From EB88 sp965199135 (GTDB lineage: Bacteria; Acidobacteriota; Terriglobia; Terriglobales; Acidobacteriaceae), in the NCBI GenBank assembly GCA_965199135.1, contig OZ240685.1, positions 558,001 to 622,000 of the forward strand: 64,000 nt of DNA, written 5' to 3'. The position numbers and the translations under genes are program-made. The notes below the pieces were generated by a model. That model worked only from the letters and a program-made list of their open reading frames with translations, was not told where the DNA came from and searched no databases. This document shows, piece by piece, positions 33,969-43,952 of this stretch; positions within the stretch are counted from its first letter, which is position 1, and each line of letters opens with the position of its first letter.

Positions 33969-34415
33969 TTAGAACTTTGCGATCAGCGCTACGCCCGCAA
34001 TCAACAAGACGCCACCAATGCCGCGATAGATGTTCATCGGATGTTGATCCATGCGAAACCATCCGAAGTGGTCGATAGCAAGCGAAGCCAGCAGCGACGC
34101 GGTCACGGTGAAGCCCATGAATGGGCCCGCGCCGACCTTGTTGACAAACGAAAGCCCTGCATACACCTGCACCGCGCCAACCAGCCCTCCGATCACAGCC
34201 CACCAGGGAAGCTCACTGAGGGACTTTGTCGTCGGCAGTGGCGAGGGCATGATCAGGAATGCCGAGGTGAAGAAGAAAGTGATCAATGCGAAGGACACTG
34301 CGGAGGCCAGCCATGCATTGCCAAGGGACTTATGAAGTTGCCCGTTCATAGCGGCGCCCGCGGATTGCAGGGCCCCACCGATGATGATGAAAGGGATGAT
34401 CCAGCCAGCGTTCAT
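33969..34415 (-). CDS. DMT-superfamily membrane protein (DUF606/YdcZ type)
   Basis: 148 residues from ATG 34415, chosen because GGAG lies 5 bases upstream and the N-terminus becomes a clean first span; the frame is open to 34763, but that part is not membrane-like. Five spans with WIIPFIIIGGALQSAGAAMNGQL and GLVGAVQVYAGLSFVNKVGAG, the half-size DUF606 pattern. Probably a small-molecule exporter or importer that works as a dimer. Confidence 0.8.
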   Translation of the reverse strand: MNAGWIIPFIIIGGALQSAGAAMNGQLHKSLGNAWLASAVSFALITFFFTSAFLIMPSPLPTTKSLSELPWWAVIGGLVGAVQVYAGLSFVNKVGAGPFMGFTVTASLLASLAIDHFGWFRMDQHPMNIYRGIGGVLLIAGVALIAKF

Positions 34416-34567
34416 ACATTCTCCGGAAGATGATTCCAGGGCGCCGGGGAAGCACCGCTCCGGACAGTAGATGCACGTTGCGGGCCATCGCGTTTGTGGA
34501 GAGAGCGCCGCGCAGAACATCACAGTTGCGCACTCCCTATGACCGCTTTCGCGCCAGGCAGCGTCCG

Positions 34568-35863
34568 CTATGCGGACGCTGGGCGCTGCTTCACAAATGC
34601 CTGCCAGTCCTCCGTCGTCTGCGCCGCATAGCTGTTGGCAAACTCCAGCATCGCTCCAGCGAAGCGTTTCCGCTTCGCGACATAGCCTGCGATCAAACGA
34701 GCATCTCCGGAGCGGGCGTGGCCGCGGGCCAGCATCTCGCCACACACGCGACCATACTCGCACAGGCCATTCCCATTGAGCTGCGTGATGTCGACAGCAG
34801 CCTTATGGTCGTTGAGTTGCCGAACAAGGTAGTCGCGACCCTCAAGCTCGGTCCAACCCAGCAGCGGGTCTGACTGCAACTGCATCGCACGCTGCCCTTC
34901 GGCGACCCGCTTGCCCTGATGCTTCTCGTCGTGCTGCGGCAGATACGGCGCGTAAGAAGACTGCACCTCCTGCTTCACCTGCAGAAACAACGGGTCCTGC
35001 CTCCCGTTGCCCTCCATGTAAATGCAGTAGTCGCGTAACCCTACCGACCCTGTACCCACGACCTTGAACGCGACATCGATCGCGCGAAACCCGTGAAAGA
35101 AGCGCTGCCGCTCCGGCAACAGGCTCTTCGCGTACTTCGGCAGACAAGTAAGCACGGCTCTCGCTTCCTCCGCATGCAGCCGCGTAAGCAGTGGAGGATC
35201 GGAGCAGAAGAGCCGCCCTATCTTCGTCTTCTCGGTCAGCTTCTTCAACGAGGTAAGGGGAGTAGAACGCTCTGCCTTCTGCAATATCTGCGATACGGGC
35301 TCAATGTCTCGCAGACGCCGCACCTGGTACCGAGCCGCCTCAAGGATCGGTAATTCGGAGAGCGTTGTCATGAGCTCGCAGTACGACGCGAGGAACGCGT
35401 CGGCTGCTGCAACGCGGCCTCCCTGCTTGATCCCCGCATCTCCCCCAGCGAGCAGGATACTGGTCGTCATCCTCTTGAGATCCCACTCGAATGGCCCGCG
35501 GCAGGTCTCGTCGAAATCATTGATGTCGAAGATCAAGCGACCATCTTCGCCGCTGTAGGCGCCAAGGTTCTCCACATGCGCATCGCCGCATAGCTGGGAC
35601 TCGATGCCTGTGTTCTTAGTCGCGGCAAGATCCGCAGCCATCACCTGCGCGGCCCCGCGGAAGAAGACAAACGGCGACAAAGCCATGCGCTGGTACTTGA
35701 TGGGCAGCAGCTTCGGCACGCGATCCCTGCCGCCCAGCTTCAGCAGATCCGTGAGGGAACGCTTCCGAAGCTTTGCGTTCCACCTGGCAAGCTCATCACG
35801 CGAACAACGCTCCCACGCGGATCCGCCGGCAGACTGTTTGTCTTCGCCGGTATCCTGCGCCAT
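34568..35863 (-). CDS. DUF2252-family protein
   Basis: 431 residues from ATG 35863 (GAGG 9 bases upstream); a TTG at 35902 would add 13. Recognisable DUF2252 features: FVFFRGAAQVMAADL, CGDAHVENLGAY, FDINDFDETCRGPFEWDLKRM (kinase-like Asp cluster), and a C-terminal GRVCGEMLARGHARSGD. The family resembles aminoglycoside-phosphotransferase folds, but its reaction is unknown. It is the last gene of the LacI-TreZ-debranching enzyme operon, 42 bases after the debranching-enzyme stop, which suggests a role in sugar or trehalose metabolism. Confidence 0.8.
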   Translation of the reverse strand: MAQDTGEDKQSAGGSAWERCSRDELARWNAKLRKRSLTDLLKLGGRDRVPKLLPIKYQRMALSPFVFFRGAAQVMAADLAATKNTGIESQLCGDAHVENLGAYSGEDGRLIFDINDFDETCRGPFEWDLKRMTTSILLAGGDAGIKQGGRVAAADAFLASYCELMTTLSELPILEAARYQVRRLRDIEPVSQILQKAERSTPLTSLKKLTEKTKIGRLFCSDPPLLTRLHAEEARAVLTCLPKYAKSLLPERQRFFHGFRAIDVAFKVVGTGSVGLRDYCIYMEGNGRQDPLFLQVKQEVQSSYAPYLPQHDEKHQGKRVAEGQRAMQLQSDPLLGWTELEGRDYLVRQLNDHKAAVDITQLNGNGLCEYGRVCGEMLARGHARSGDARLIAGYVAKRKRFAGAMLEFANSYAAQTTEDWQAFVKQRPASA

Positions 35864-35905
35864 CAACGTACGCCTCGTCTTCCGCTGATCGTTCCCCGAC
35901 AACGA

Positions 35906-38002
35906 TTAAGCAACGGTGACTCCTGCAGCCTGCAGCTCAAGGGTAAGCCGCAGGACCTCTGCGACACTCCACGCCTGAGCTATGCAGCCACGCGGGGTGT
36001 GCGGCGCGTCTGCGTCGAAGACCTCGCTGATGGTGCCAATGCCGGCTTCGCTCAGGTGTTTATCGAAGCCCCGCAGAAAGCCGGCTGCTGTTTCGAAGTC
36101 GCCTGGGTGCGCCTTGAGCCATGCATCTACAAATGGCCCGATAAGCCAGCCCCATACCGTTCCCTGGTGGTACGAGGCATCCCGCGTGTAGAGGTCGCCG
36201 AAATACTGCGTCTTGTACTCGGGGCTGCCGGGTGCCTGCGAGCGCATGCCGACCGGCGTCCACAGTGTCTCGCGGACTTTCTGCACAACAGGCTTCCAGT
36301 ACTCCTCGGCGAGAATCGGGTGCTCGAGCGAGATCGCAAGCAGCTGGTTCGGACGGCAGGTACTGTCTTTGCCGTCTCTTACCTCGCTGGTTCCCGGCTC
36401 TGCATCGATCACGTCGTACAGGTAGTCGCCTTCCGCATACCAGAATTTCGCCCCAAAGCTCGCGCGCGCCTGGTCCGCGTGCACACGGTAGCGCGCACCA
36501 TCTTCACTCCGCCCAAGTCGCGCCAACCATCCGCTCAACAACACGAGTGCGTTGTACCAGAGCGCGTTGATTTCGACGGCTTTGCCCCGGCGCGGTGTAA
36601 CGACCCAGTCCCCGACCTTTGCATCCATCCACGTCAACTGGTAACCCGGCGCCCCCTGTACCAACAACCCGTCTTCCGGATCAACGTGGATCCCAAACAG
36701 CGTGCCGCGTAGGTGCGCGTCCGCAACGCCCTGCATCTTGGGCACAAGATGAACCAGGATCTGTTCATCGCCTGTTACGGCAACATACCGCTCAATCGCG
36801 TGAAAGAACCAGAGCGTCGCATCCGCCGTGTGGTACAGCCCTGAGGTATTCCCCTCGGGAAACATGTTGGGGATCAGCCCGTCACGGATGTACTCGGCAA
36901 AACTGCGCAGAATAAACTCTGCCTCACGATGCCTGCCTGTCGAGAGCGTGAGACCCTCGAGCGAGATCATGGTGTCACGACCCCAATCGGTAAACCAGTG
37001 ATAGCCCGCGATGATCGTACGGATTTCGTCGCCGACCGCCTGCGCGCGTACGGTGTCGGCCACGCGACCCACAGGGATGATCACGAATTGGTCTGCCGCG
37101 AGCACCAGTTCGCCGGCGAGCCCGATACGTGCAGGCTCGGGCGCCATCTGCAGCAAGCGACGACGACGTTCCCTCTCCGTCGCAAATGCCTGGTCCACCG
37201 ACAGTGACGCAACGCGCTCCCAGCTCTCGGTGGAGATGACGAGCGAGATGGTGTCGCCTTGATTCAGGTTCGCTGAGAAGTTGCCCGGTGACCAGAGATT
37301 GCCCTCCCAGTCATACCCGCGATGCTGCTCCTCGCGGTACTCGAGATTATGGATCTCCTGCTGTGACAGATGGAACGACGCCCCTGCGCCTGAGAGCGAC
37401 AGCAGCAGCGGCGGCACTGCCTCTTCGCAAGAGACCTCGTAGCCGTGGGCTGTGGCCGTCAGCCGATAAGTGCTTGCGTCCGGGCCGCCGAGACCACCTT
37501 CGTGCGGGCGGATATCAATCGAGGGCCTAAGCTGAAGGCAGGCGCCAGTGCCCCGCAGCAGCTTGTACTGCAGGTATGTTGTGTTCTGGCGATGCACCAT
37601 GCAGGCGCGTTTCTCCAGCTCGAATGCCGCACACCGGTAGGTCCACACCGGCAGCCCATCTTCCAGTCGAAACTCCACCAGGGTGCTGCTCACGATGTTG
37701 TCATGGGTCGCCGACGCCAGGTCTTCCGCTACCAGCGTGTGACGCTCGTGGCCGATCGTCAGTGCTTCTTCCAACTGGTTCAACATCATTGTGCGGCCAT
37801 ACGGCGCGGGGAGAGCTGCGATCAGCCAGCCGTGGAAGCGGCGCGCATTGATGCCAGCCAGGGTTCCAGACGCGTAACCGCCGATCCCGTTCGTGATAAT
37901 CCATTCATCTTGCAGGCTGCGTTCAGCCCGCGTGGCAGCGTCCAGCGTTTCAGGGTCGAGCGAGATGGAACGCTTCAGGAGCGGAGCGGGAGAAGAGATC
38001 AT
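35906..38002 (-). CDS. Glycogen debranching enzyme (amylo-alpha-1,6-glucosidase type)
   Basis: 698 residues. N-terminal GDE domain (about 15-250) opens with DEWIITNGIGGYASGTLAGINARRFHGWL; the C-terminal (alpha/alpha)6 part contains GYHWFTDWGRDTMISLEGLTL and ends with GCIAQAWSVAEVLRLTLE. This is the bacterial amylo-1,6-glucosidase family (GH133-like), which removes alpha-1,6 branches of glycogen. It follows treZ by 60 bases in the same operon. Confidence 0.85.
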   Translation of the reverse strand: MISSPAPLLKRSISLDPETLDAATRAERSLQDEWIITNGIGGYASGTLAGINARRFHGWLIAALPAPYGRTMMLNQLEEALTIGHERHTLVAEDLASATHDNIVSSTLVEFRLEDGLPVWTYRCAAFELEKRACMVHRQNTTYLQYKLLRGTGACLQLRPSIDIRPHEGGLGGPDASTYRLTATAHGYEVSCEEAVPPLLLSLSGAGASFHLSQQEIHNLEYREEQHRGYDWEGNLWSPGNFSANLNQGDTISLVISTESWERVASLSVDQAFATERERRRRLLQMAPEPARIGLAGELVLAADQFVIIPVGRVADTVRAQAVGDEIRTIIAGYHWFTDWGRDTMISLEGLTLSTGRHREAEFILRSFAEYIRDGLIPNMFPEGNTSGLYHTADATLWFFHAIERYVAVTGDEQILVHLVPKMQGVADAHLRGTLFGIHVDPEDGLLVQGAPGYQLTWMDAKVGDWVVTPRRGKAVEINALWYNALVLLSGWLARLGRSEDGARYRVHADQARASFGAKFWYAEGDYLYDVIDAEPGTSEVRDGKDSTCRPNQLLAISLEHPILAEEYWKPVVQKVRETLWTPVGMRSQAPGSPEYKTQYFGDLYTRDASYHQGTVWGWLIGPFVDAWLKAHPGDFETAAGFLRGFDKHLSEAGIGTISEVFDADAPHTPRGCIAQAWSVAEVLRLTLELQAAGVTVA

Positions 38003-38062
38003 GGTTGCCTTTGGATGCAGAGAAAGCCGAGATGTTGATTGCGCGCGCAGTCTTCCGACGGC

Positions 38063-39976
38063 TTACGCCTCCGTTTGAAGCACAAGCAGGACAGTAGCGG
38101 CCCCGGAAATGCGCCAGCCCTTGTCCGACACAGGGGACGTGACGCCTCCCCCACCATACCGATGATGGTCGCTGCTCCACTGCACCACCCAGTCGGTACC
38201 ATGCGGAGCAGCCAGCAGAGGCTCGGGGCTGTGTGGCAGGTCGAGGTCGCAGCCGAAGTTCACGACCAGCAGCCGATCCGTCTCATCCACCATTCCATCT
38301 GGTGCAAAAAAGCGAATCACGAAGCAATCCTCGCTGAGCACCGCTCCGTCAAGGCCGCCAGACGCCTGGGTCGACAGCACCGGGTCACTCCGGCGAAGAG
38401 CCAGCAGATCCGTATGAAGCGCTGTCATTTGCGGGTATCGGGCCTGCTCTGCTGCCTCGAGCCGCGAGTGCCGGAATGCCTCGACGCTCGTCGGGTCAGG
38501 CAGGGCATCCTGCGAATCCTTGCTCGCAAGGCTCGGAAACTGGCCCAGGAAGTCGCGTCTTCCCGTGCGAACAGCCTCCGCAAGCGGTTCGGCATGGTCA
38601 CAGAAGTAGAGAAATTTGCTTAGCCCCCCATACTCCTGCCCTTGAAAAAACATCGGCGTGCCGGGCGTGAGGAGCCACATCGCGGTCATCGCGCGGTATA
38701 CACCAGGGTGGCTACGCGCCCGCACCCGCGAGCCCGTGTCGGTATTCGCAATCTGGTCGTGATTCTCGAGAAAGGTGATGAAGTGTTGCGGGCCCACCCC
38801 GCGCGCGGTGGTGCCGCGCACGTTGCCCTGCCATGCGTAATACTGTCCCTGAAAGAGATAACCGTACTTGATCGCAGAGACGAACTCCTGCGCGCGTCCA
38901 AGATGATCGGAGTAGTACGCCTCGCGGCGAAGCGTCAGGCGCACCATCATCGAGTGATGCAAGTCATCGTTCCACATGCCGTCCAGGCCATAGCCGCCCT
39001 CAGTCACCGGACGGATAAGACGCACTTCTTGAGGCTCATTCTCGGCGACGATGATGATGTTGCGGAGGCCGGCTGCTTCGCGTGCCGCTTCGCCAATCTC
39101 CTGCAGTACATGCTTGCCTAGCCGGCCATTGTCCTTGATCGACTGCGTTGCATCGAGCCGCAGACCGTCGAAGTGAAAGTCGCGAATCCAGTACGCCGCA
39201 TTCTCGACAAAGAAGTTGCGCACCCCTTCGCAGTTGTCTCCATCGAAGTTGATAGAGTCGCCCCACTCCGTCGCGACTGCTGCAAAGTAGTCCGGGGAGA
39301 ATTTCGGCAGGTAATTTCCGTCCGGACCAAGATGGTTATAGACGACATCGAGAATCACGCCGAGGCCCGTCGCATGGGCAGCCTCGATGAGGTGACGCAG
39401 CTCATCCGGAGTGCCATAGCTGTTATGCGGCGCGAAGAGGTCCACGCCGTCATAGCCCCAGCCGAAGGCTCCCTGGAACTGCGCCAGTGGCATCAACTCC
39501 AGCACGGTGATGCCCAGCTCCCGGAGCCGCGGCAACTCTGCTTCGGCAGCGCTGTACGTGCCACCTTCGGTAAATGTCCCGATGTGCAGTTCATACAGGA
39601 CCTGGCCCTCGAGCTTGATGCCAGCCCAACGTGCCTCTTCCGACCGCCACGCGTAGGCAGCAGCATCGACAATCTGCGAAGGCCCATGGGGACCCTCTGG
39701 CTGAAAGCGGGACGCCGGGTCAGGATGGGCTTCCTCACCATCCACCTGCACGCGATATCTTTGGCCGGCCGCAGCATCCGCGATCACCAGGCTCCAGTAG
39801 CCATCTTCAGCCTTCTGCATCGGAACGGATGCGCGGCCATCGATCTGGATCGCAATGGATTTGCACTTGGGGCTCCAGACGGAGAAGCGAACGCCTCCCT
39901 CCGGGAGTGGCTGTGCACCAATATCTGTACGCTTCAGGCTCTTCAACTGCTTATTCACTGCGGGTTCTGTTTGCAT
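38063..39976 (-). CDS. treZ: Malto-oligosyltrehalose trehalohydrolase TreZ
   Basis: 637 residues. N-terminal carbohydrate-binding-type beta domain (25-110), then a GH13 barrel: GYDGVDLFAPHNSYG, VILDVVYNHLG, DGLRLDATQSI with nucleophile Asp275, VAENEPQ with Glu312, and FLENHDQIANT. TreZ releases trehalose from maltooligosyl-trehalose made by TreY. No treY is present in this operon or window, so it must lie elsewhere or the substrate differs. It is the second gene after the LacI-type regulator (55-base gap). Confidence 0.9.
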   Translation of the reverse strand: MQTEPAVNKQLKSLKRTDIGAQPLPEGGVRFSVWSPKCKSIAIQIDGRASVPMQKAEDGYWSLVIADAAAGQRYRVQVDGEEAHPDPASRFQPEGPHGPSQIVDAAAYAWRSEEARWAGIKLEGQVLYELHIGTFTEGGTYSAAEAELPRLRELGITVLELMPLAQFQGAFGWGYDGVDLFAPHNSYGTPDELRHLIEAAHATGLGVILDVVYNHLGPDGNYLPKFSPDYFAAVATEWGDSINFDGDNCEGVRNFFVENAAYWIRDFHFDGLRLDATQSIKDNGRLGKHVLQEIGEAAREAAGLRNIIIVAENEPQEVRLIRPVTEGGYGLDGMWNDDLHHSMMVRLTLRREAYYSDHLGRAQEFVSAIKYGYLFQGQYYAWQGNVRGTTARGVGPQHFITFLENHDQIANTDTGSRVRARSHPGVYRAMTAMWLLTPGTPMFFQGQEYGGLSKFLYFCDHAEPLAEAVRTGRRDFLGQFPSLASKDSQDALPDPTSVEAFRHSRLEAAEQARYPQMTALHTDLLALRRSDPVLSTQASGGLDGAVLSEDCFVIRFFAPDGMVDETDRLLVVNFGCDLDLPHSPEPLLAAPHGTDWVVQWSSDHHRYGGGGVTSPVSDKGWRISGAATVLLVLQTEA

Positions 39977-40031
39977 TCCGGTCGTGAGATGCCGATGGCT
40001 CCCGCCGCGTCGTCGTCGCTGGTTCCTTTTC

Positions 40032-41069
40032 TCATCTGCTTATGACGAGTGACGATGCGGTCACCCCGGTGGTTACCGAGGAGGCTCGCACCACCAGCTG
40101 CGGCTCCAACAGAACAGACGCCGCCCTCTCTCCGCCGCGCTTCATCAGTGCCAGCGCAAGCTTCCCCGCAGCAGCGCCAAGTTCCATGACGCGGTGATCA
40201 ATCGAGGTCAGCGGGGTGCGCAGGTAATTTGAGTACCGCAGATTGCCGCAGCCGACAAAGGCGATGTCTCCCGGGATCGAGAACCCCGCCTGCACCGCAG
40301 CCTCCATTGCCCCGAGCGCACTCTGATCGTTGTAGCAAAACACCGCATCGGGCCGCTGCTGCAAGGCAAGCAGCTGCTGCATGCCGCGATACCCGGCTTC
40401 GGCACCCTGGTCTTCGATCGAGTCGAGAGGCACGACAAACTCTTCGCGATACGGAAGCCCGACGCGATGCAGCACATCCCCGTAGCCTTCGAGCCGTTGC
40501 TGCGCCGGGCTCAGCACTCCGCCGGCGAGATGTGCAATTCTTCGCTTGCCCGTTGCGTAGAGGTGCTCAGTGGCCAGTATTCCTGCAGCCACATCGTCCG
40601 AGCCGACAAACTGAGCGTTGGGCCAGGAATAGTTCCGGTCCACAAGGATCATGGGCGTGATCGCCGCCTCCGGGAGAGGCTGCAGCTCCGGCTGGCAGGA
40701 AGCGAGCAGGAGCACGTCCACGCCCCGATTCAGCAGGGTTGCGATCTCCTGCACCTCGACGCGTGGGTCTTCATCCGAGGACGCCAGCAGCAACGCGTAC
40801 TGGTGCTCCCGCAGCGCTCCGCTGAGCGCTTTCGCAAACTCCGCAAAGAAAGGGTGGATCAGGTCCGGCACCACCAGGCCGATGGTGAAACTGCGGCCAC
40901 TGGCGAGCCCGCGGGCCAGCATGTTGGGCTGGTAATTCAGCTCCTGCATACGCTTGAGAACGCGCTCGCGAGTCTTCTCGCTGATCTCCGGCACGCCCCG
41001 CAGGACCTTGGAGACTGTGACTGTGGAGAGATTCAGATCCTTCGCAATGTCTTTGAGGCGAATCCTCAT
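40032..41069 (-). CDS. LacI-family transcriptional regulator
   Basis: 345 residues. N-terminal helix-turn-helix and hinge helix (about 4-55: RLKDIAKDLNLSTVTVSKVLRG ... PNMLARGLASGRS), then a periplasmic-binding-protein-like sugar domain. It heads the treZ operon and is divergent from the efflux operon starting at 41308; it most likely controls the glucan/trehalose genes in response to a sugar. No clear palindrome was found for its operator. Confidence 0.9.
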   Translation of the reverse strand: MRIRLKDIAKDLNLSTVTVSKVLRGVPEISEKTRERVLKRMQELNYQPNMLARGLASGRSFTIGLVVPDLIHPFFAEFAKALSGALREHQYALLLASSDEDPRVEVQEIATLLNRGVDVLLLASCQPELQPLPEAAITPMILVDRNYSWPNAQFVGSDDVAAGILATEHLYATGKRRIAHLAGGVLSPAQQRLEGYGDVLHRVGLPYREEFVVPLDSIEDQGAEAGYRGMQQLLALQQRPDAVFCYNDQSALGAMEAAVQAGFSIPGDIAFVGCGNLRYSNYLRTPLTSIDHRVMELGAAAGKLALALMKRGGERAASVLLEPQLVVRASSVTTGVTASSLVISR

Positions 41070-41307
41070 TGCTGCCGCGACCTCCTCACCGAAATTACAC
41101 GTGCTCCGCGCGCTCTCTTCCGTCGCGCCATTATCATCGCAGAGACCGAGTGTTCCTGGGCTTGGGGTGAGTCACTGGCTGGAAATTCGAGGGAAGCGAG
41201 TCACGATCCCACTTACAGAAGCGCTGCGGCGCCCGTGTCCAGCAACTCAGGCAGGCGGCCGGTGCTCGTTCAGCTTCAGTTAAGCTCGACTACTTAGACT
41301 TGGCTGG

Positions 41308-42687
41308 ATGAGCAGATCCCCCATTCTACAGGCCGCCTCCCTCGGGAACTCTGTCGCGGCCGCCGCTCTGCTCCTGACGGCCTCCGGCGTGTGGGCACAA
41401 TCCGGGACTGCGTCACCCGCCACGGAACCAGCTCTCACCCTTCGAGAAGCAATCGCGCTCGCCGAGAAGAACGAGCCCGCCCTTGCCGCCGCCCGCGCAG
41501 AGCAGCAGGCGGCCTTGCTCGATCACTCCATTGCCCGTGCTGCCCTCTTGCCGGGCGTCGTCTACCATAACCAGGTCTTCTACACGCAGCCGAACGGCGC
41601 ACGCAACGCCGCGGGCGCACTTGGCACGCAGCCTGCGCCCGTGTTCATCGCCAACAATGCCGTACGCGAGTATGCAAACCAGGCCTCGATCACCGAAGTC
41701 GCCAGCGCAGCGCAGGCAGCCAGCGTGCGTGCAGCCAGCGCTGCCGCAGCCCGCGCAACCGCCGAGCTTGAAATTGCGCGCCGTGGCGTCGTCGCTGCGA
41801 CCGCGACCCTGTACTACCAGGTCAGCATCGCGGACCGTCGTGTCGGCGCCCTCGATCACGCCCGCCTCGAAGCAGCGCACGTTGTCGACCTGACCACGAA
41901 GCGTGAAGCCGCACGGGAGGCCGCCCACGCAGATGTCCTGAAGGCGCAGATCACCCTTGCGCAGCGAGAACGCGACCTCGCCGATGGCGTGCTTGCCCGC
42001 GACCGTGCGCGCCTGGAGCTTGCCGTACTCCTCTTCCCCGATCCCCTGGCTCCCTACACGCTCGCCGAGGCCGCGACGGGAACAGCTCTGCCGTCGTTGC
42101 CGGACCTTGAAGCAGCAGCCCGCCACGGCAACCCCGAGCTCGCCAGCGCGCTGGCCGCGCTGCGGCAGAGCAACGCCGAAGTCGATGCAGCGAAAGCAGC
42201 CTACCTGCCCGACCTCGCGCTCAACTTCACCTATGGCATTGATGCGTCGTACTACGCCACACGCAGCCCGGATGACGGCACCGGCTACAACCCGCGCAAT
42301 CTCGGCTATTCAATGGCAGCCACCCTCGACATTCCCGTGTGGAACTGGTTTTCGACGGCGCATCGCGTCAAGCAGAGCGAGATCCGCCGCGATGCTGTTG
42401 CCGTTGCGTTGACTGCCGCGCAGAAGCGCCTCGTCGTGGGTCTGCGCGAGAGCCTCGCGGAAGCCGCCACCGCCGAGACGCAGTTGGCGTCGCTCGACAC
42501 CTCGGAGCGCGAAGCCGCTGACAGCCTCGCGCTCACTGAGCTGCGCTACACCGCCGGCGAGGCCACGGTGTTGGAAGTGGTCGACGCTGAAAATACCCTG
42601 CTCGCCGCGCAGACCGCGCACGAGGACGGGGAGGTCCGTTACAGGGAAGCCCTCACCAACCTCGACATCCTGGCAGGCTCCCTATGA
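41308..42687 (+). CDS. TolC-family outer-membrane efflux protein
   Basis: 459 residues with a signal peptide (about 10-31, cut near VWA-Q) and two TolC repeats of long amphipathic helices (LTLREAIALAEKNEPALAAARAEQ; then ALAALRQSNAEVDAAKAAYLPDLALNF). First gene of a three-gene RND operon; its stop overlaps the next start by 4 bases. Confidence 0.9.
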   Translation: MSRSPILQAASLGNSVAAAALLLTASGVWAQSGTASPATEPALTLREAIALAEKNEPALAAARAEQQAALLDHSIARAALLPGVVYHNQVFYTQPNGARNAAGALGTQPAPVFIANNAVREYANQASITEVASAAQAASVRAASAAAARATAELEIARRGVVAATATLYYQVSIADRRVGALDHARLEAAHVVDLTTKREAAREAAHADVLKAQITLAQRERDLADGVLARDRARLELAVLLFPDPLAPYTLAEAATGTALPSLPDLEAAARHGNPELASALAALRQSNAEVDAAKAAYLPDLALNFTYGIDASYYATRSPDDGTGYNPRNLGYSMAATLDIPVWNWFSTAHRVKQSEIRRDAVAVALTAAQKRLVVGLRESLAEAATAETQLASLDTSEREAADSLALTELRYTAGEATVLEVVDAENTLLAAQTAHEDGEVRYREALTNLDILAGSL

Positions 42688-43952
42688 AGACGCCCGCGGC
42701 ACTGCTCCTGGCGGCGATCTCCCTTGCGACAGGCTGCAGCAAAAACACTGCAGAGCAAACACCCGCGACCGCGGTGACCGTCCAGGTAGCGCACCCGGAG
42801 ATCGGCTCGATCTCGGAGCATATCGTCGCCGACGCCGTGCTTTCCCCGCTCGCGCGGGCCGCGCTCTCCCCACGCATTTCCGCGCCCGTGCGTCGCTTCT
42901 ATGTGCAGCGCGGCTCGCATGTGAAAGCTGGCGAGCTACTCGCAACGCTTGAGAATCGCGATCTCGAAGCTGCAGCACTCGACACGCGTGGCAGCTACAC
43001 CGCAGCCGAGGCCGCGCTTGCGAGCACACAGGGTGCTCAGGTTCCAGAGGAGACGCAACGCGCCGAACTCGACGTCGCGCAGGCCCGCGCCACCCGCGAC
43101 CTCGACCAAAGCATCGTGAACTCGCGCGAGAGCCTGTTTCACCAGGGCGCTATTGCCGGCCGCGATCTCGACACCGCGCGCGCCACACTCCTGCAGGCGC
43201 AGGTCGCCTACGATGTCGCAGCCAGGCACCTTGCTGCACTCGACGCCGTCAGCCGCGCCGCTACCCTTGCCGAGTCCAAGGGAGCCATGCTCAGCGCGAA
43301 GGGAAAATACGAGGGAGCGGAGGCGCAGGCGGCCTACGCCGAGATCCACAGCCCCATCGCCGGCATCGTGACCGATCGCCCCTTGTTTGCCGGGGAAACA
43401 GCCGCCGCTGGCGCACCACTCGTCACCGTGATGGACACCTCTTCGCTGCTGGCCAAGGTGCATCTGGCGCAGAGCGCCTCGCAGGAGCTCAAGGTCGGCG
43501 ACCCCGCAAGCATCAGCGTGCGTGGCGTAGAGACGCCGCTCACTGCAACGGTGTCCCTGGTCAGCCCCGCACTCGATCCAGGCAGTACCACTGTCGAGGT
43601 CTGGCTGCGACTCCGCAACACAGACGGCACGCTCAAGGTGGGCACGCCCGTTCACACCAGCATCACCGGCCACACGGTAGCGCACACGCTGCTTGTGCCT
43701 GCGGCCGCGCTTCTGCCAGCGCCCGATGGCGGCAGGTACGTGATGCTGCTTGGCAAGGATGGCGCGGCCCACAAACGATCTGTCACTGTCGGCGTTACAG
43801 ATGCCGACCTCGCGCAGATCACGGCGGGTCTGTCCGCCAGCGACATAGTGATCACGGGCGGCGCCTATGGCCTCGACGATGGAACCACGGTAAAGGTCGG
43901 CGCCCCCGGCAGCGACGAGGATGCAAAGCCCTCCCCGGGTAGCGGCCCATGA
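42684..43952 (+). CDS. RND efflux membrane-fusion protein (lipoprotein)
   Basis: 422 residues. Lipobox LATGC with Cys19 follows a short signal sequence, so the protein is probably lipid-anchored in the inner membrane. Barrel-sandwich and hairpin regions: RFYVQRGSHVKAGELLATLENRDLE and AEIHSPIAGIVTDRPLFAGETAAAG, then beta-barrel and membrane-proximal domains. It links the RND pump to the TolC channel. ATGA overlaps on both sides. Confidence 0.9.
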   Translation: MKTPAALLLAAISLATGCSKNTAEQTPATAVTVQVAHPEIGSISEHIVADAVLSPLARAALSPRISAPVRRFYVQRGSHVKAGELLATLENRDLEAAALDTRGSYTAAEAALASTQGAQVPEETQRAELDVAQARATRDLDQSIVNSRESLFHQGAIAGRDLDTARATLLQAQVAYDVAARHLAALDAVSRAATLAESKGAMLSAKGKYEGAEAQAAYAEIHSPIAGIVTDRPLFAGETAAAGAPLVTVMDTSSLLAKVHLAQSASQELKVGDPASISVRGVETPLTATVSLVSPALDPGSTTVEVWLRLRNTDGTLKVGTPVHTSITGHTVAHTLLVPAAALLPAPDGGRYVMLLGKDGAAHKRSVTVGVTDADLAQITAGLSASDIVITGGAYGLDDGTTVKVGAPGSDEDAKPSPGSGP

